A DNA stretch of 64,000 nucleotides from CAZQXD01 sp964597315 (GTDB taxonomy: Bacteria > Pseudomonadota > Gammaproteobacteria > Competibacterales > Competibacteraceae): contig CAZQXD010000016.1 of NCBI GenBank assembly GCA_964597315.1, positions 4,582-68,581 of the forward strand, in the 5' to 3' direction. This document shows, piece by piece, positions 17,776-25,725 of the stretch. Under the pieces are notes generated by a model. It saw only the letters and a list, made by a program, of their open reading frames with translations, was not told where the DNA came from and did no database searches. Position 1 is the stretch's first letter. Each line of letters starts with the position of its first letter. The position numbers and the translations under genes are program-made.

Positions 17776-17829
17776 TAAAAAAAAGCGCCTGTCCCCGGGC
17801 CTGTAAAGCTATGCCATGGAACAGACGCC
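17776..17829 (-). terminator. Leader terminator of the nas operon
   Basis: On the leftward transcript, GGCGTCTGTTCC (17829-17818) pairs over 12 positions with the segment at 17795-17784, including three G-U pairs, around a 22-base loop. Eight U residues follow at once (17784-17777). It lies about 80 bases upstream of nasS. The ascending arm shares eight bases with the hexaloop hairpin at 17822-17837, so the two folds exclude each other: a textbook attenuator. Confidence 0.72.
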
Positions 17830-17837
17830 GTTGTCTG
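17822..17837 (-). promoter_or_regulatory. ANTAR/NasT-type antiterminator hairpin
   Basis: The transcript forms CAGAC-[AACGGC]-GUCUG: a 5-bp stem and a hexaloop with A at position 1 and G at position 4, the known signature of ANTAR-protein RNA targets. Five bases upstream, 17856-17843 folds as GGUC-[GGUGAC]-GGCC, a second small hairpin with G at loop position 4 but no A at position 1. This gives the dual-hairpin layout. The downstream hairpin overlaps the terminator arm, so NasT binding should allow read-through. Confidence 0.62.
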
Positions 17838-17918
17838 GTAGAGGCCGTCACCGACCGTTTCAAAGCTGGCCCGCGCCGCCATTGGCTGCCAGCGATTCTT
17901 ACTTCGCCGATACCTTGA

Positions 17919-17933
17919 GCAAAGGTTGTGCCA
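17919..17933 (-). promoter_or_regulatory. Sigma-54 (-24/-12) promoter of the nas operon
   Basis: On the minus strand TGGCACAACCTTTGC matches the sigma-54 consensus TGGCAC-N5-TTGC exactly, with the required 10 bases between GG and GC. Transcription would start near 17907, giving a leader of about 210 bases that contains the attenuator. An imperfectly studied dyad GCGTT-N12-AACGC at 18017-18038 lies about 115 bases upstream, a normal place for an NtrC enhancer, though it is not a clean NtrC consensus. Confidence 0.7.
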
Positions 17934-18134
17934 GGTAATTATTAGATGTTTAAATAACTGTTTTTATTATTATTTCTATATGTTCCGAGAAATGATCTAT
18001 TTTGAATAAACAACTCGCGTTCCATTATTGTGCAACGCATCATCAGTTTGCCCGTTCTCCGTGCATGGGCCCGTAGAGCTGATCAGGTCTGATCCCCATC
18101 AATGCCCGGCAGCGGTTGCCGGACGGTCGGTCGG

Positions 18135-18161
18135 AAAAAAAGGGCCAAGGATACCTTGCCC
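18135..18161 (-). terminator. Rho-independent terminator downstream of the TauE gene
   Basis: On the minus strand GGGCAAGG pairs with CCTTGGCCC (one bulged base, 3-base loop) and is followed by seven T. It lies about 90 bases after the stop of the TauE-like gene and insulates the nas control region from it. The 17940-18130 stretch next to it is AT-rich on its left half and shows no gene. Confidence 0.65.
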
Positions 18162-18251
18162 ATAAAGGTGGCGGGGGACCCGGGAGTAGGGATGGAAACG
18201 GCCTATTTCAGACCGTGGAAAGCCAGGACGTCGCCCGGGAGAAAAGTCTGA

Positions 18252-19028
18252 TTACAGCGCGAAGCGCAGGCCCACGCACAACAGCATTCCCGCCAGTATC
18301 GGGCGCACATAGTGCTCAGGCAGGCGCAGCCCCATGCGGCTGCCCAGCCAGACACCGGGCAGGGAACCCATCAGCAGCAGGACCAGCAGGGAAACATCCA
18401 CGGTGCCTAGGTGCCAGTGGCCCAGGCCGGCCACGGCGGTGAGAATGACCGCATGGGCCAGTTCGGTGGCGACGATGGAAACCAGGGGCAGGCCCGGGTA
18501 TAGGGCCAGTAGCGCCACAGTGCCAATGGCCCCAGCCCCTACCGAAGACAGGGTGACCAGCACCCCCAGCACCAAGCCCACTATCACAGTGATCCGATCG
18601 GTCCGCCGAGCCATGCCGACCCGCAACCGGCCCAGCCGATGACCGGCAAACCGACTCAGGCGATCCCGGAACATCAGCACGAAGCCGGTGACCAGCAGCG
18701 CTGCGCCCAAGGTGGGTTTGACGATCCAGTCCAGGTCCAGATCACCGGCCAGCCGGTTGAGAAAGGCGATGGTCAGCAGGGCGCCGGGTAAACTACCGGC
18801 CAGCAGCAGCCTCACGATAGGCCACTTGACCCTGTGTTCCCGTTGGTAGACCCAGACCCCGGTGAGTTTGGTCAGACAGGCGTAGAGAAGATCAGTGCCC
18901 ACGGCCACGGCGGCGGGCACCCCGAATACCAGAATCAGCAGCGGTGTCATTAGCGAGCCACCGCCAATACCGGTCAGGCCCACGGCGACCCCCACCAGTA
19001 GCCCGGCTAAGGCATATGCGCCTTCCAT
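18252..19028 (-). CDS. TauE/SafE-family membrane exporter
   Basis: Polytopic inner-membrane protein of 258 residues with about eight hydrophobic segments and the family repeats GLTGIGGGSLMTPLL near the start and VGAGAIGTVALL in the second half. Members export sulfite, sulfoacetate or related anions. It lies directly next to a siroheme-synthesis-type gene and cysB, so a sulfite or sulfur role is plausible, but this is context only. I chose ATG 19028 because GGGGAGG lies six bases upstream; the longer frame adds a Gly/Pro/Met leader. Confidence 0.85.
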   Translation of the reverse strand: MEGAYALAGLLVGVAVGLTGIGGGSLMTPLLILVFGVPAAVAVGTDLLYACLTKLTGVWVYQREHRVKWPIVRLLLAGSLPGALLTIAFLNRLAGDLDLDWIVKPTLGAALLVTGFVLMFRDRLSRFAGHRLGRLRVGMARRTDRITVIVGLVLGVLVTLSSVGAGAIGTVALLALYPGLPLVSIVATELAHAVILTAVAGLGHWHLGTVDVSLLVLLLMGSLPGVWLGSRMGLRLPEHYVRPILAGMLLCVGLRFAL

Positions 19029-19115
19029 CGGCCCCCTCCCCATGGTAGGGCCGAGCCGCAACAGCTCGGCCTATATGGACTTATCGTTGCTTGTTCTCGT
19101 TCGCGCCAACCGCGC

Positions 19116-20285
19116 TCAGACAGCTTGACGCAGGGAGGCTTCGGAAGCGACAGTCTGTTGGCGCCAGGACAGTGATTTATGCAGGGTCACTACCTCACCC
19201 AGAATCACCAGGGTCGGGGGTTTAACCCGATACCGCGCGGCCAGGGCCGGTAATTCGGCGAGAGTGCCGACGATCACCCGCTGCTCCGGGCTAGCGCCCC
19301 GCTCCACCAGGGCTGCGGGTCGAGAACCGGGGGCGCCGTGTTCCTGGAGTCGGGCGGCGAGCAGGGTCAAGGTGTGCAGGCCCATGTAGAACACCACGGT
19401 CTGGGTCGGCCGGGCCAGGGAGGCCCAATCCAGGTCCAGGTCCCCCGACTTGAGGTGACCGGTAACGAAGGTGACGCTTTGGGCGAAATCCCGGTGGGTC
19501 AGGGGAATGCCCCCATATGCGGCGCAGCCGTTGGCGGCGGTGATGCCCGGCACCACTTGAAAAGGAATCCCGGCCTCGGCCAGAGTCTGAAGTTCCTCGC
19601 CTCCACGGCCAAACACGAAGGGGTCCCCCCCCTTTAGCCGACAGACCCGCTTGCCCTGACGAGCCAGGTCCACCAGCAGTTGATTGATGGCCTCCTGAGG
19701 TAGGCTGTGATTGTCCCGAGCCTTGCCCACGAAGCGCCGCTCGGCGGCGGGATTGACTCGGGCGACGATCTCCGGGGCCACCAGGCGATCATAGAGCACC
19801 ACGTCGGCCCGCTCCATCAGCCGCAAGGCCCGTAGGGTTAAAAGTTCAGGATCGCCAGGACCGGCGCCGACCAGATAGACCTCTCCTAAAGGCGGGCTAG
19901 CAGGGTTGTCCGGTGGTTCAGGGGTGGCGGCTGGCTGCTCCTGGGGCAACACCAGAGTACCCAGTTCGGGGGTTCCGGGCACACTGACCGTGACGCCCAA
20001 ACGCCGGGCATGTTCCGCCACCCAGCGGTTGCTCAGAGCATTGTCAGTGGCGGCTATCACCAGGGCCAGACCTTCCAGCATGCCTGGATTGAAGCAACCG
20101 GGCATATGGCGCAGACGGCCAGCATCGCGTAAAATCAGCAGTTCCTCGTCCAAACGAGATGCCACCACCTGTACCCGAGCGCCGGCGTTCAGCAGCCGCC
20201 GCGCCGCGTCCAGGGCAGCCGCGCCCCCACCCACCACCAGACAGGAACGGTCCTCAAAATTCAGCAAGGCCGGGAATAACGCCAT
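19116..20285 (-). CDS. CysG-like siroheme protein with reduced N-terminal half
   Basis: Protein of 389 residues; E. coli CysG has 457. The C-terminal half (about 137-380) is a full uroporphyrinogen-III C-methyltransferase: VYLVGAGPGDPELLTLRA, LKGGDPFVFGRGGEE, VPGITAANGCAAYGGIPLTH. The N-terminal half keeps the NAD Rossmann motif (LVVGGGAAALDAARRLL), but the segment that in CysG/Met8 reads NVVD reads SVPG here, replacing the catalytic Asp, and the dimerisation domain of roughly 80 residues is missing between LVLPQEQPAA and the methyltransferase. It should make precorrin-2, but oxidation and iron insertion look impaired. ATG 20285 was preferred to GTG 20291 by family alignment. For these reasons no cysG symbol is given. 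Confidence 0.85.
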   Translation of the reverse strand: MALFPALLNFEDRSCLVVGGGAAALDAARRLLNAGARVQVVASRLDEELLILRDAGRLRHMPGCFNPGMLEGLALVIAATDNALSNRWVAEHARRLGVTVSVPGTPELGTLVLPQEQPAATPEPPDNPASPPLGEVYLVGAGPGDPELLTLRALRLMERADVVLYDRLVAPEIVARVNPAAERRFVGKARDNHSLPQEAINQLLVDLARQGKRVCRLKGGDPFVFGRGGEELQTLAEAGIPFQVVPGITAANGCAAYGGIPLTHRDFAQSVTFVTGHLKSGDLDLDWASLARPTQTVVFYMGLHTLTLLAARLQEHGAPGSRPAALVERGASPEQRVIVGTLAELPALAARYRVKPPTLVILGEVVTLHKSLSWRQQTVASEASLRQAV

Positions 20286-20420
20286 TGACACCCTACCCCT
20301 TTTAGACTAATCCTGGTCCACTATAGTCAAGGAAGTTGATAATCAGAAAGAATGTTTTATCCTATTTATATTCTGTAGTGATATATAATCCTTGACGGTT
20401 CGACCGCACGGGATACCGCC

Positions 20421-21398
20421 GTGAAGCTTCAGCAACTACGCTACCTGACCGCTATCGCCAAGAATAATCTGAACATTTCGGCGGCGGCGGAAAGCCTCTA
20501 TACCTCCCAGCCTGGGGTGAGCAAACAGATTCGGTTGCTGGAAGACGAGCTGGGAATCGAGTTATTCAACCGCAACGGTAAGCACCTGACCCATATCACC
20601 CCCGCTGGGCGGCATATCATTGAACGAGCGGAAACGATTCTTCGGGAAGTACGCAATATCCAGACCTTGGCTGAAGAGTTCCGGGACGATACCCGGGGCA
20701 ATTTATCCATCGCCACAACCCATACCCAAGCCCGCTATGCCCTCCCCAGGGTGGTGCAGAAATTCCGGGAACACTACCCGGCCGTGGCCCTACAACTTCA
20801 CCAAGGCTCTCCCACCCAGATCGCCGAAATGGCCGCCGCCGGCACCGTGGACTTCGCCATTGCCACCGAGGCCATGGAGTTGTTCGAAGATTTGGTGATG
20901 ATGCCTTGTTATCGCTGGAATCGCTGCGTTCTCGCCCCTATAGCCCATCCCCTATCCAAAGTTCGGGGCGAACTCACCCTGGCCGAGGTAGCCCGGTATC
21001 CGCTGGTTACCTATGTGTTCGGATTTACCGGTCGGTCCCGGCTGGACGAGGCGTTCCGCGGTCAAAAACTCAACCCCACGGTGGCCTTTACCGCCACCGA
21101 CGCGGATGTGATCAAGACCTATGTGCGCCTGGGTTTGGGCGTGGGCATCATCGCCCGCATGGCCTATGACCCGGAGACGGATCGGGACCTGATGGCCTTG
21201 GACGCCAGCCACTTGTTCACCTCCAGCACTACCCGAATCGGCTTTCGGCGCGGCACTTTTCTCAGGGGGTATATGTACGACTTTATAGAGATTTTCGCGC
21301 CCCACCTAAATGCCCGCAGGGTACAGGCGGCGGAGCGCACCCAATCCTCCGACGAACTCAATGCCTTGTTCGATGGCCTGGAACTGCCAGCCTATTGA
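20421..21398 (+). CDS. cysB: CysB-type LysR regulator
   Basis: LysR-family regulator of 325 residues: N-terminal winged helix-turn-helix (MKLQQLRYLTAIAKNNLNIS, then SQPGVSKQIRLLEDELG) and a periplasmic-binding-protein-like effector domain. The start MKLQQLRY and motifs such as FNRNGKHLTHITPAG and YVFGFTGRSRLDEAF are characteristic of CysB/Cbl, which activate sulfate assimilation with N-acetylserine as inducer. The start codon is GTG. A TATAAT lies at 20384-20389. It is divergent from the CysG-like gene, and in such lineages CysB may also act on neighbouring nitrogen or sulfur genes. Confidence 0.9.
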   Translation: MKLQQLRYLTAIAKNNLNISAAAESLYTSQPGVSKQIRLLEDELGIELFNRNGKHLTHITPAGRHIIERAETILREVRNIQTLAEEFRDDTRGNLSIATTHTQARYALPRVVQKFREHYPAVALQLHQGSPTQIAEMAAAGTVDFAIATEAMELFEDLVMMPCYRWNRCVLAPIAHPLSKVRGELTLAEVARYPLVTYVFGFTGRSRLDEAFRGQKLNPTVAFTATDADVIKTYVRLGLGVGIIARMAYDPETDRDLMALDASHLFTSSTTRIGFRRGTFLRGYMYDFIEIFAPHLNARRVQAAERTQSSDELNALFDGLELPAY

Positions 21399-21404
21399 TC
21401 GGTT

Positions 21405-23068
21405 TCAATGCCGGATACCCCGCCGGTAGACGACCACCCTGTCACGTCCTTCGTGTTTGGCGGCATACACGGCCCTGTCAGCGGCCTGTACCAGTTCCTC
21501 GCAGGTCTGAAAAGACGGACAGCCGCGTATATGGGTGGCTACCCCCACGGAAGCGGTGATCTGGATGGTCTGGCCATTGGATAGCCGGTAAGGATGTTCT
21601 CGTATCACGCCCACCAGCCGCTCCATCAGCTTACTAGCCGTACTTTCTCCCATTCCCGGCAGCACCAGCAGAAACTCCTCGCCGCCGTACCGAGCCACCA
21701 CGTCGGTCTGGCGAACGTGGGTAATCAGTATTCGCGCCATCGACACCAGCACTTCGTCCCCCGCCTGATGGCCAAAGCTATCATTGATCATCTTGAAATG
21801 GTCAATGTCAAGAAAAGCGATGGTCAACGGCCAGCCGTGGACTGTCGCCTGGTCGAATTCTTTGGCCAAGGCTAAATCCAGATAGCGGCGATTATACAGT
21901 CCGGTAAGCCCATCCCGCCGACTTTGCTCTTCCAGGGTCCGGGTGCGGTTCTCCAGAACTTCGGCTCGTTCTTTGGCCTCATTGGCCTCATGGGATAGCC
22001 GCATATTGCGAATGACCAGCAGTTCCCGAGCCTGGTCCAGAATGCCAGCGATCTGGGCCGCATCCACTAACTCCACCTNNNNNNNNNNNNNNNNNNNNNN
22101 NNNNNNNNNNNNNNNNNNNNNNNNNNNNNNNNNNNNNNNNNNNNNNNNNNNNNNNNNNNNNNNNNNNNNNNNNNNNNNTCCCGAGCCTGGTCCAGAATGC
22201 CAGCGATCTGGGCCGCATCCACTAACTCCACCTCGAACAGCTTGGCCAACTCGGGGAGGGCATCACCCATGGACTCCAACACGGACTGATAGTCCTCGCC
22301 ATCGAGCTTCAGCCAACGGTGGGCGAACTCAGCGCCCGCGTCGGTCAGGGTCTGGTCTTCGGGGTGTAACCAGGCATCGGCGATGCGTCCAGACAGCGCC
22401 ACGCACAGGACAACGGGGTCCGATTCGCCATCCACATGCTCGGGATTTTGGCTTCCGGCCACTGCCCGGCGCAGATATTCGGGCATATTCCATTGCTCTA
22501 GCAGCCAGGCGCCCACCTCGGCATGATCCGCGCCGAACAATTCCTGTTCGGCTTCGGCCAGCCGGTCTTGATCGGGATTTCCGGCCACCAAGGGTCCGTA
22601 TTCGTTCGGTAGCATGGTGTCCAAAACCAACATGCCAATATCCTGGAGCAGTCCCGCTAGGAACAGTTCCTCCCGGTTCCCGGCGTCAAGCCGCTCGCCC
22701 AGGGTACGGCTGGCCTCGGCCGCCAACAGAGAACGCCGCCAATAGCAGTTAATATCAAATCCATGGTGTCGACTACTGGTCAGGGACCCGCTCAGGGAGA
22801 AGCTCAGGGCCAGGGTGAGGGCGGTGTTCAAACCCAGCAGACCCAAGGCTTGGCGCAGATTTTCGGTTTTACGGCGCAGACCGTACAGGGGGGAATTAGC
22901 CACTTTGAGCAGCTTTGTGGCCAAGGCTGGGTCCAGGGACACCACATCCGCCACCTCCATAATGCCCACATCAGGGTCATTGCCCAAATCAACGATCCGT
23001 AACGCCACGCTTGGCATGGTGGGCAGGCTTCGGCACAGCTTCAGCCTTTTTTCTAACCCAGCGTGCAT
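21405..23068 (-). CDS. HDOD-GGDEF diguanylate cyclase (split by an assembly gap)
   Basis: Read across the N stretch, this is one gene. The upstream part (23068 to about 22179) encodes an HDOD domain (SLPTMPSVALRIVDL ... FLAGLLQDIGMLVLD); the downstream part encodes a linker helix (SHEANEAKERAEVLENRT) and a GGDEF domain with intact signature (RYGGEEFLLVLPG) and RxxD-like region. The flanks of the gap repeat the same 55 bases; removing the 100 N and one copy leaves 1509 bases, exactly 503 codons, with no frameshift. It should make cyclic di-GMP under control of the HDOD module. ATG 23068 has AGGAGG seven bases upstream. Confidence 0.85.
22079..22178. other. Scaffold gap of 100 N with duplicated flanks
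   Basis: The 55 bases just left of the gap (22024-22078) are identical to the 55 just right of it (22179-22233). The two contigs therefore overlap and no sequence is missing. The gap is an artefact of scaffolding inside the HDOD-GGDEF gene. Confidence 0.93.
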
Positions 23069-23229
23069 ACGTGGACCTCCTATAATGATTTTGTTTAAAA
23101 GGCGAGGTGATCGTACTGCGTCTGAGACATCGACCGATTGGCCAATCCCTTTAGGATGAAGCAGCGGATGAGTAAAATTTTAAAATGCGGTTATGTTAAA
23201 TAACCCTCCACCGGCCGCCAGCGGCCTGC

Positions 23230-23440
23230 ACCTGTAGGAACAGAAACTCGTCGAGTCCTACACTGGCAGTGCACACGAGAGGAAAGGCCGTTTGCTTTTT
23301 GGTGGCATCGACCCCGTTAAAAAACATGGCCTGGGGACAGTTGCGGATCTGCGTGTGGTGACGCCTTCGGGCGATCCCGGATAGGAAGGTGATCGATACC
23401 GCCGTCCCTGCTCTCAACTTTGACCCAATCACGGGAGCAT
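23230..23440 (+). ncRNA. Candidate IS110 bridge RNA region
   Basis: The long non-coding left end of the element contains clear folds: TGTAGGA (23233-23239) pairs with TCCTACA (23256-23262) around a smaller ACTCG/CGAGT hairpin, and CGCC-[TTCG]-GGCG at 23362-23373 is a stable UUCG tetraloop. IS110-group elements encode a structured bridge RNA in this place that pairs with donor and target DNA. Exact ends and the pairing loops cannot be assigned without comparing copies. Confidence 0.42.
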
Positions 23441-23444
23441 CGCC

Positions 23445-24809
23445 ATGGCACAGCCCGGAACCAAGAAGCGTAGCCGCAAGAAGCGGCTTTCCAGCGTCAA
23501 TCCGAATGTTGCTGGAATCGATGTCGGCTCTCAGTTCCACGTCGTTGCCGTACCAGAGGACCGGGACGAGGAGCCTGTTCGTACCTTCGATAGTTTCACC
23601 GGCGATCTTCACCGGTTGGCCGACTGGTTGGTCGCGTGCCGGATCGAATCGGTTGCTATCGAGTCCACCGGGATCTACTGGATTCCGCTCTACGAGATTT
23701 TGGAGTCACGCGGCATCGCCGTCGTCGTCGCCAATGCCCGCGATGTGAAGCACGTGCCGGGGCGCAAGACCGACGTCAATGATGCCCAGTGGTTGCAGCA
23801 GCTTCACGAGTACGGCCTGCTGCGCGGCAGCTTTCACCCGCCAGCGGATATTGCCGCTCTGCGAGCGTATCTACGTCAACGCGAACGCCTGCTTGACTAT
23901 GCGGCCTCGCACATCCAGCACATGCAGAAAGCGCTGATGCAGATGAACCTGCAATTGCAGCATGTCGTTTCCGACATCACGGGCAAGACCGGTATGCGCA
24001 TTATCCGAGCCATTCTCGATGGGACGCGTGAGCCGAGCGTGCTGGCGGAGCTTCGCGATGTTCGCTGTAAAGCCTCTACCGAGACGATTGCCCATGCGCT
24101 GGAAGGAAACTACCGTCCCGAGCACTTGTTCGCCTTGGGGCAGGCGGCGGCGCTCTACGATGTCTATCAGCAGCATGTCGCTGAGTGCGATCAACGGCTG
24201 GAGATATTGCTAGAGCGCCTCCGCGCGCCAGAGCCACCAGCGACACCGCTTCGCGCGCCGAGACACCGGACCCGCCAATCGAACGCGCTGAATTTCGATG
24301 TCCGTTCTGCCCTATACGCCATGATTGGTGTAGACCTGACCCAGATTCATGGCTTCGGTCCCTCGCTGGCCCTCAAACTGGTTAGCGAGTGCGGGACGGA
24401 CATGTCTCAGTGGCCAACCGCCAAGCACTTCACTTCCTGGTTATGCTTGGCTCCCGGCAACAAGGTCTCGGGTGGCAAAGTACTGTCCACCCATACGCGC
24501 CGCTCGAAAAATCGCACCAGTGCTTTGCTCCGGCTGGCGGCTGTCAATGTCGGCAAAACCGACAGCGCGCTGGGGGCATTCTATCGACGCTTGGCTGCGC
24601 GCATAGGCAAGGCCAAGGCGGTAACGGCCACGGCGCGCAAGCTGGCGATCCTTTTCTACAACACACTCCGCTACGGCACCGACTACAGCGACCCAGGCGC
24701 TTCGTATTACGAAGAACGCCACCGTGCCCGGGTCGTGCAGAATCTGGAACGGCGAGCCAAGCAGTTCGGCTATACCCTGGAGCCAGCCACCGTAGAGGGA
24801 GTTTCTTAG
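23445..24809 (+). CDS. IS110-family transposase (recombinase)
   Basis: Protein of 454 residues with the two IS110 domains: an N-terminal RuvC-like DEDD domain (NVAGIDVGSQFHVVAVP, ESTGIYWIPLYEIL, KTDVNDAQWLQQL) and a C-terminal transposase-20 domain (LTQIHGFGPSLALKLVSECG ... APGNKVSGGKV) with its conserved Ser. It appears complete and uninterrupted, so it may be active. GGGAGC lies six bases before the ATG. The basic N-terminus (GTKKRSRKKR) is an extension typical of several members. Confidence 0.93.
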   Translation: MAQPGTKKRSRKKRLSSVNPNVAGIDVGSQFHVVAVPEDRDEEPVRTFDSFTGDLHRLADWLVACRIESVAIESTGIYWIPLYEILESRGIAVVVANARDVKHVPGRKTDVNDAQWLQQLHEYGLLRGSFHPPADIAALRAYLRQRERLLDYAASHIQHMQKALMQMNLQLQHVVSDITGKTGMRIIRAILDGTREPSVLAELRDVRCKASTETIAHALEGNYRPEHLFALGQAAALYDVYQQHVAECDQRLEILLERLRAPEPPATPLRAPRHRTRQSNALNFDVRSALYAMIGVDLTQIHGFGPSLALKLVSECGTDMSQWPTAKHFTSWLCLAPGNKVSGGKVLSTHTRRSKNRTSALLRLAAVNVGKTDSALGAFYRRLAARIGKAKAVTATARKLAILFYNTLRYGTDYSDPGASYYEERHRARVVQNLERRAKQFGYTLEPATVEGVS

Positions 24810-24950
24810 GAAATCAATAGACAACCCCGACCACTCCGCACCTGGACTTAGATTGAAAGCGGCTGGCGACTGGTGAGTGGCCATGCTACCCGTTCAGAAC
24901 CACCATACTGTCCCGATATAATCTTCCACCCCTTTGCAAAGGTCCTCCTC

Positions 24951-25634
24951 GTGCTTCAGTTCACTGTCGCGGATTACCTCGCCCTAGCCTGGTTTCTATT
25001 GAGTTGGGTAGGCTATACGGTGGCTGCCGACCATACCCGGTTACGGCACCGTAGCATAACCGTCATCATGGACCGGCACCGGGAGCGCTGGATGCAAACC
25101 ATGCTATGCCGGGACGATCCTCGAGTGGTGGATACCATCATTCAGGGCAGTCTGCTTAGCGGCATTGCATTTTTCGCGTCCACCTCGATCATTGTAGTGG
25201 GCGGGCTGGTAGCCATGCTCGGCGCCACTGACCGGGCCATGGACGTGCTGTCCGAACTGCCCTTCGCGGTCACACCCAATGCTGCGGAATGGGAGCTGAA
25301 GCTGTTACTGTTGACAACGATTTTCGTATACGCTTTCTTCAAATTCGCCTGGTCATTTCGGCTGCTCAAATACTGTTCCATTCTAATCGGCGCCGCCCCC
25401 CTGAGCCGGGAATCCACACCCAACAACAAACGCTACGCCCAGCGCATCGCCAAATTGATCAGCCTGGAGGCCAAGCATTTTAACCAGGGCCTGCGGGCAT
25501 TCTTCTTCGCCTTGGGGGCGTTGGGTTGGTTTGTTCATCCCTATGTCTTCATAGCCGCCACCGCTTGGGTGACTATGGTGCTGTACCGGCGGGAGTTTCG
25601 CTCCCGATCACTCGCGTTGCTCAAAGAACTCTAA
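24951..25634 (+). CDS. DUF599 family membrane protein
   Basis: Inner-membrane protein of 227 residues with four main hydrophobic segments and the DUF599 features: early YLALAWFLLSWVGYTVAADH, then RHRERWMQTMLCRDDPRVVD, and a late AKHFNQGLRAFFFALGALGW. The function is unknown. I chose GTG 24951 because the family starts right before the first TM helix; AAGG lies eight bases upstream. A longer frame to 24873 would run through the promoter: TTCAGA at 24893-24898, an 18-base spacer and a perfect TATAAT at 24917-24922. Confidence 0.8.
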   Translation: MLQFTVADYLALAWFLLSWVGYTVAADHTRLRHRSITVIMDRHRERWMQTMLCRDDPRVVDTIIQGSLLSGIAFFASTSIIVVGGLVAMLGATDRAMDVLSELPFAVTPNAAEWELKLLLLTTIFVYAFFKFAWSFRLLKYCSILIGAAPLSRESTPNNKRYAQRIAKLISLEAKHFNQGLRAFFFALGALGWFVHPYVFIAATAWVTMVLYRREFRSRSLALLKEL

Positions 25635-25688
25635 AATATCCGGGGCCGAGCACGCCGAGAACGCTGCTGCTGAAAACCGATGTAAAAT

Positions 25689-25725
25689 GAAGATGATGAT
25701 ATAAAATATCAATAGATTCATCTTC
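25689..25725. terminator. Intergenic hairpin between DUF599 and yggX
   Basis: GAAGATGA (25689-25696) pairs with TCATCTTC (25718-25725) around an AT-rich 21-base spacer. It sits between two convergent genes and its right arm covers the last codons of yggX. No T-run follows, so termination is only a guess. Confidence 0.3.

Larger units (their letters stand above)
23210..24874 (+). mobile_element. IS110-family insertion sequence
   Basis: Approximate limits are set by an imperfect 16-bp inverted repeat, 23210-23225 against 24859-24874 (13 of 16 positions match), around an IS110-type transposase. About 235 non-coding bases precede the gene and about 65 follow it. The true ends may differ by some bases, since IS110 elements often lack terminal repeats. 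It lies between the HDOD-GGDEF gene and a DUF599 gene and breaks neither. Confidence 0.6.

Noticed and set aside
16398..17882. Longer nasS reading frame starting at 17882
   Set aside because: The added 62 residues would overlap the antiterminator, terminator and leader ORF; the NrtA-family alignment begins just after the ATG at 17696.
22067..22752. Frames that read through the N stretch as separate proteins
   Set aside because: They are artefacts of translating N; the true gene is the joined HDOD-GGDEF frame.
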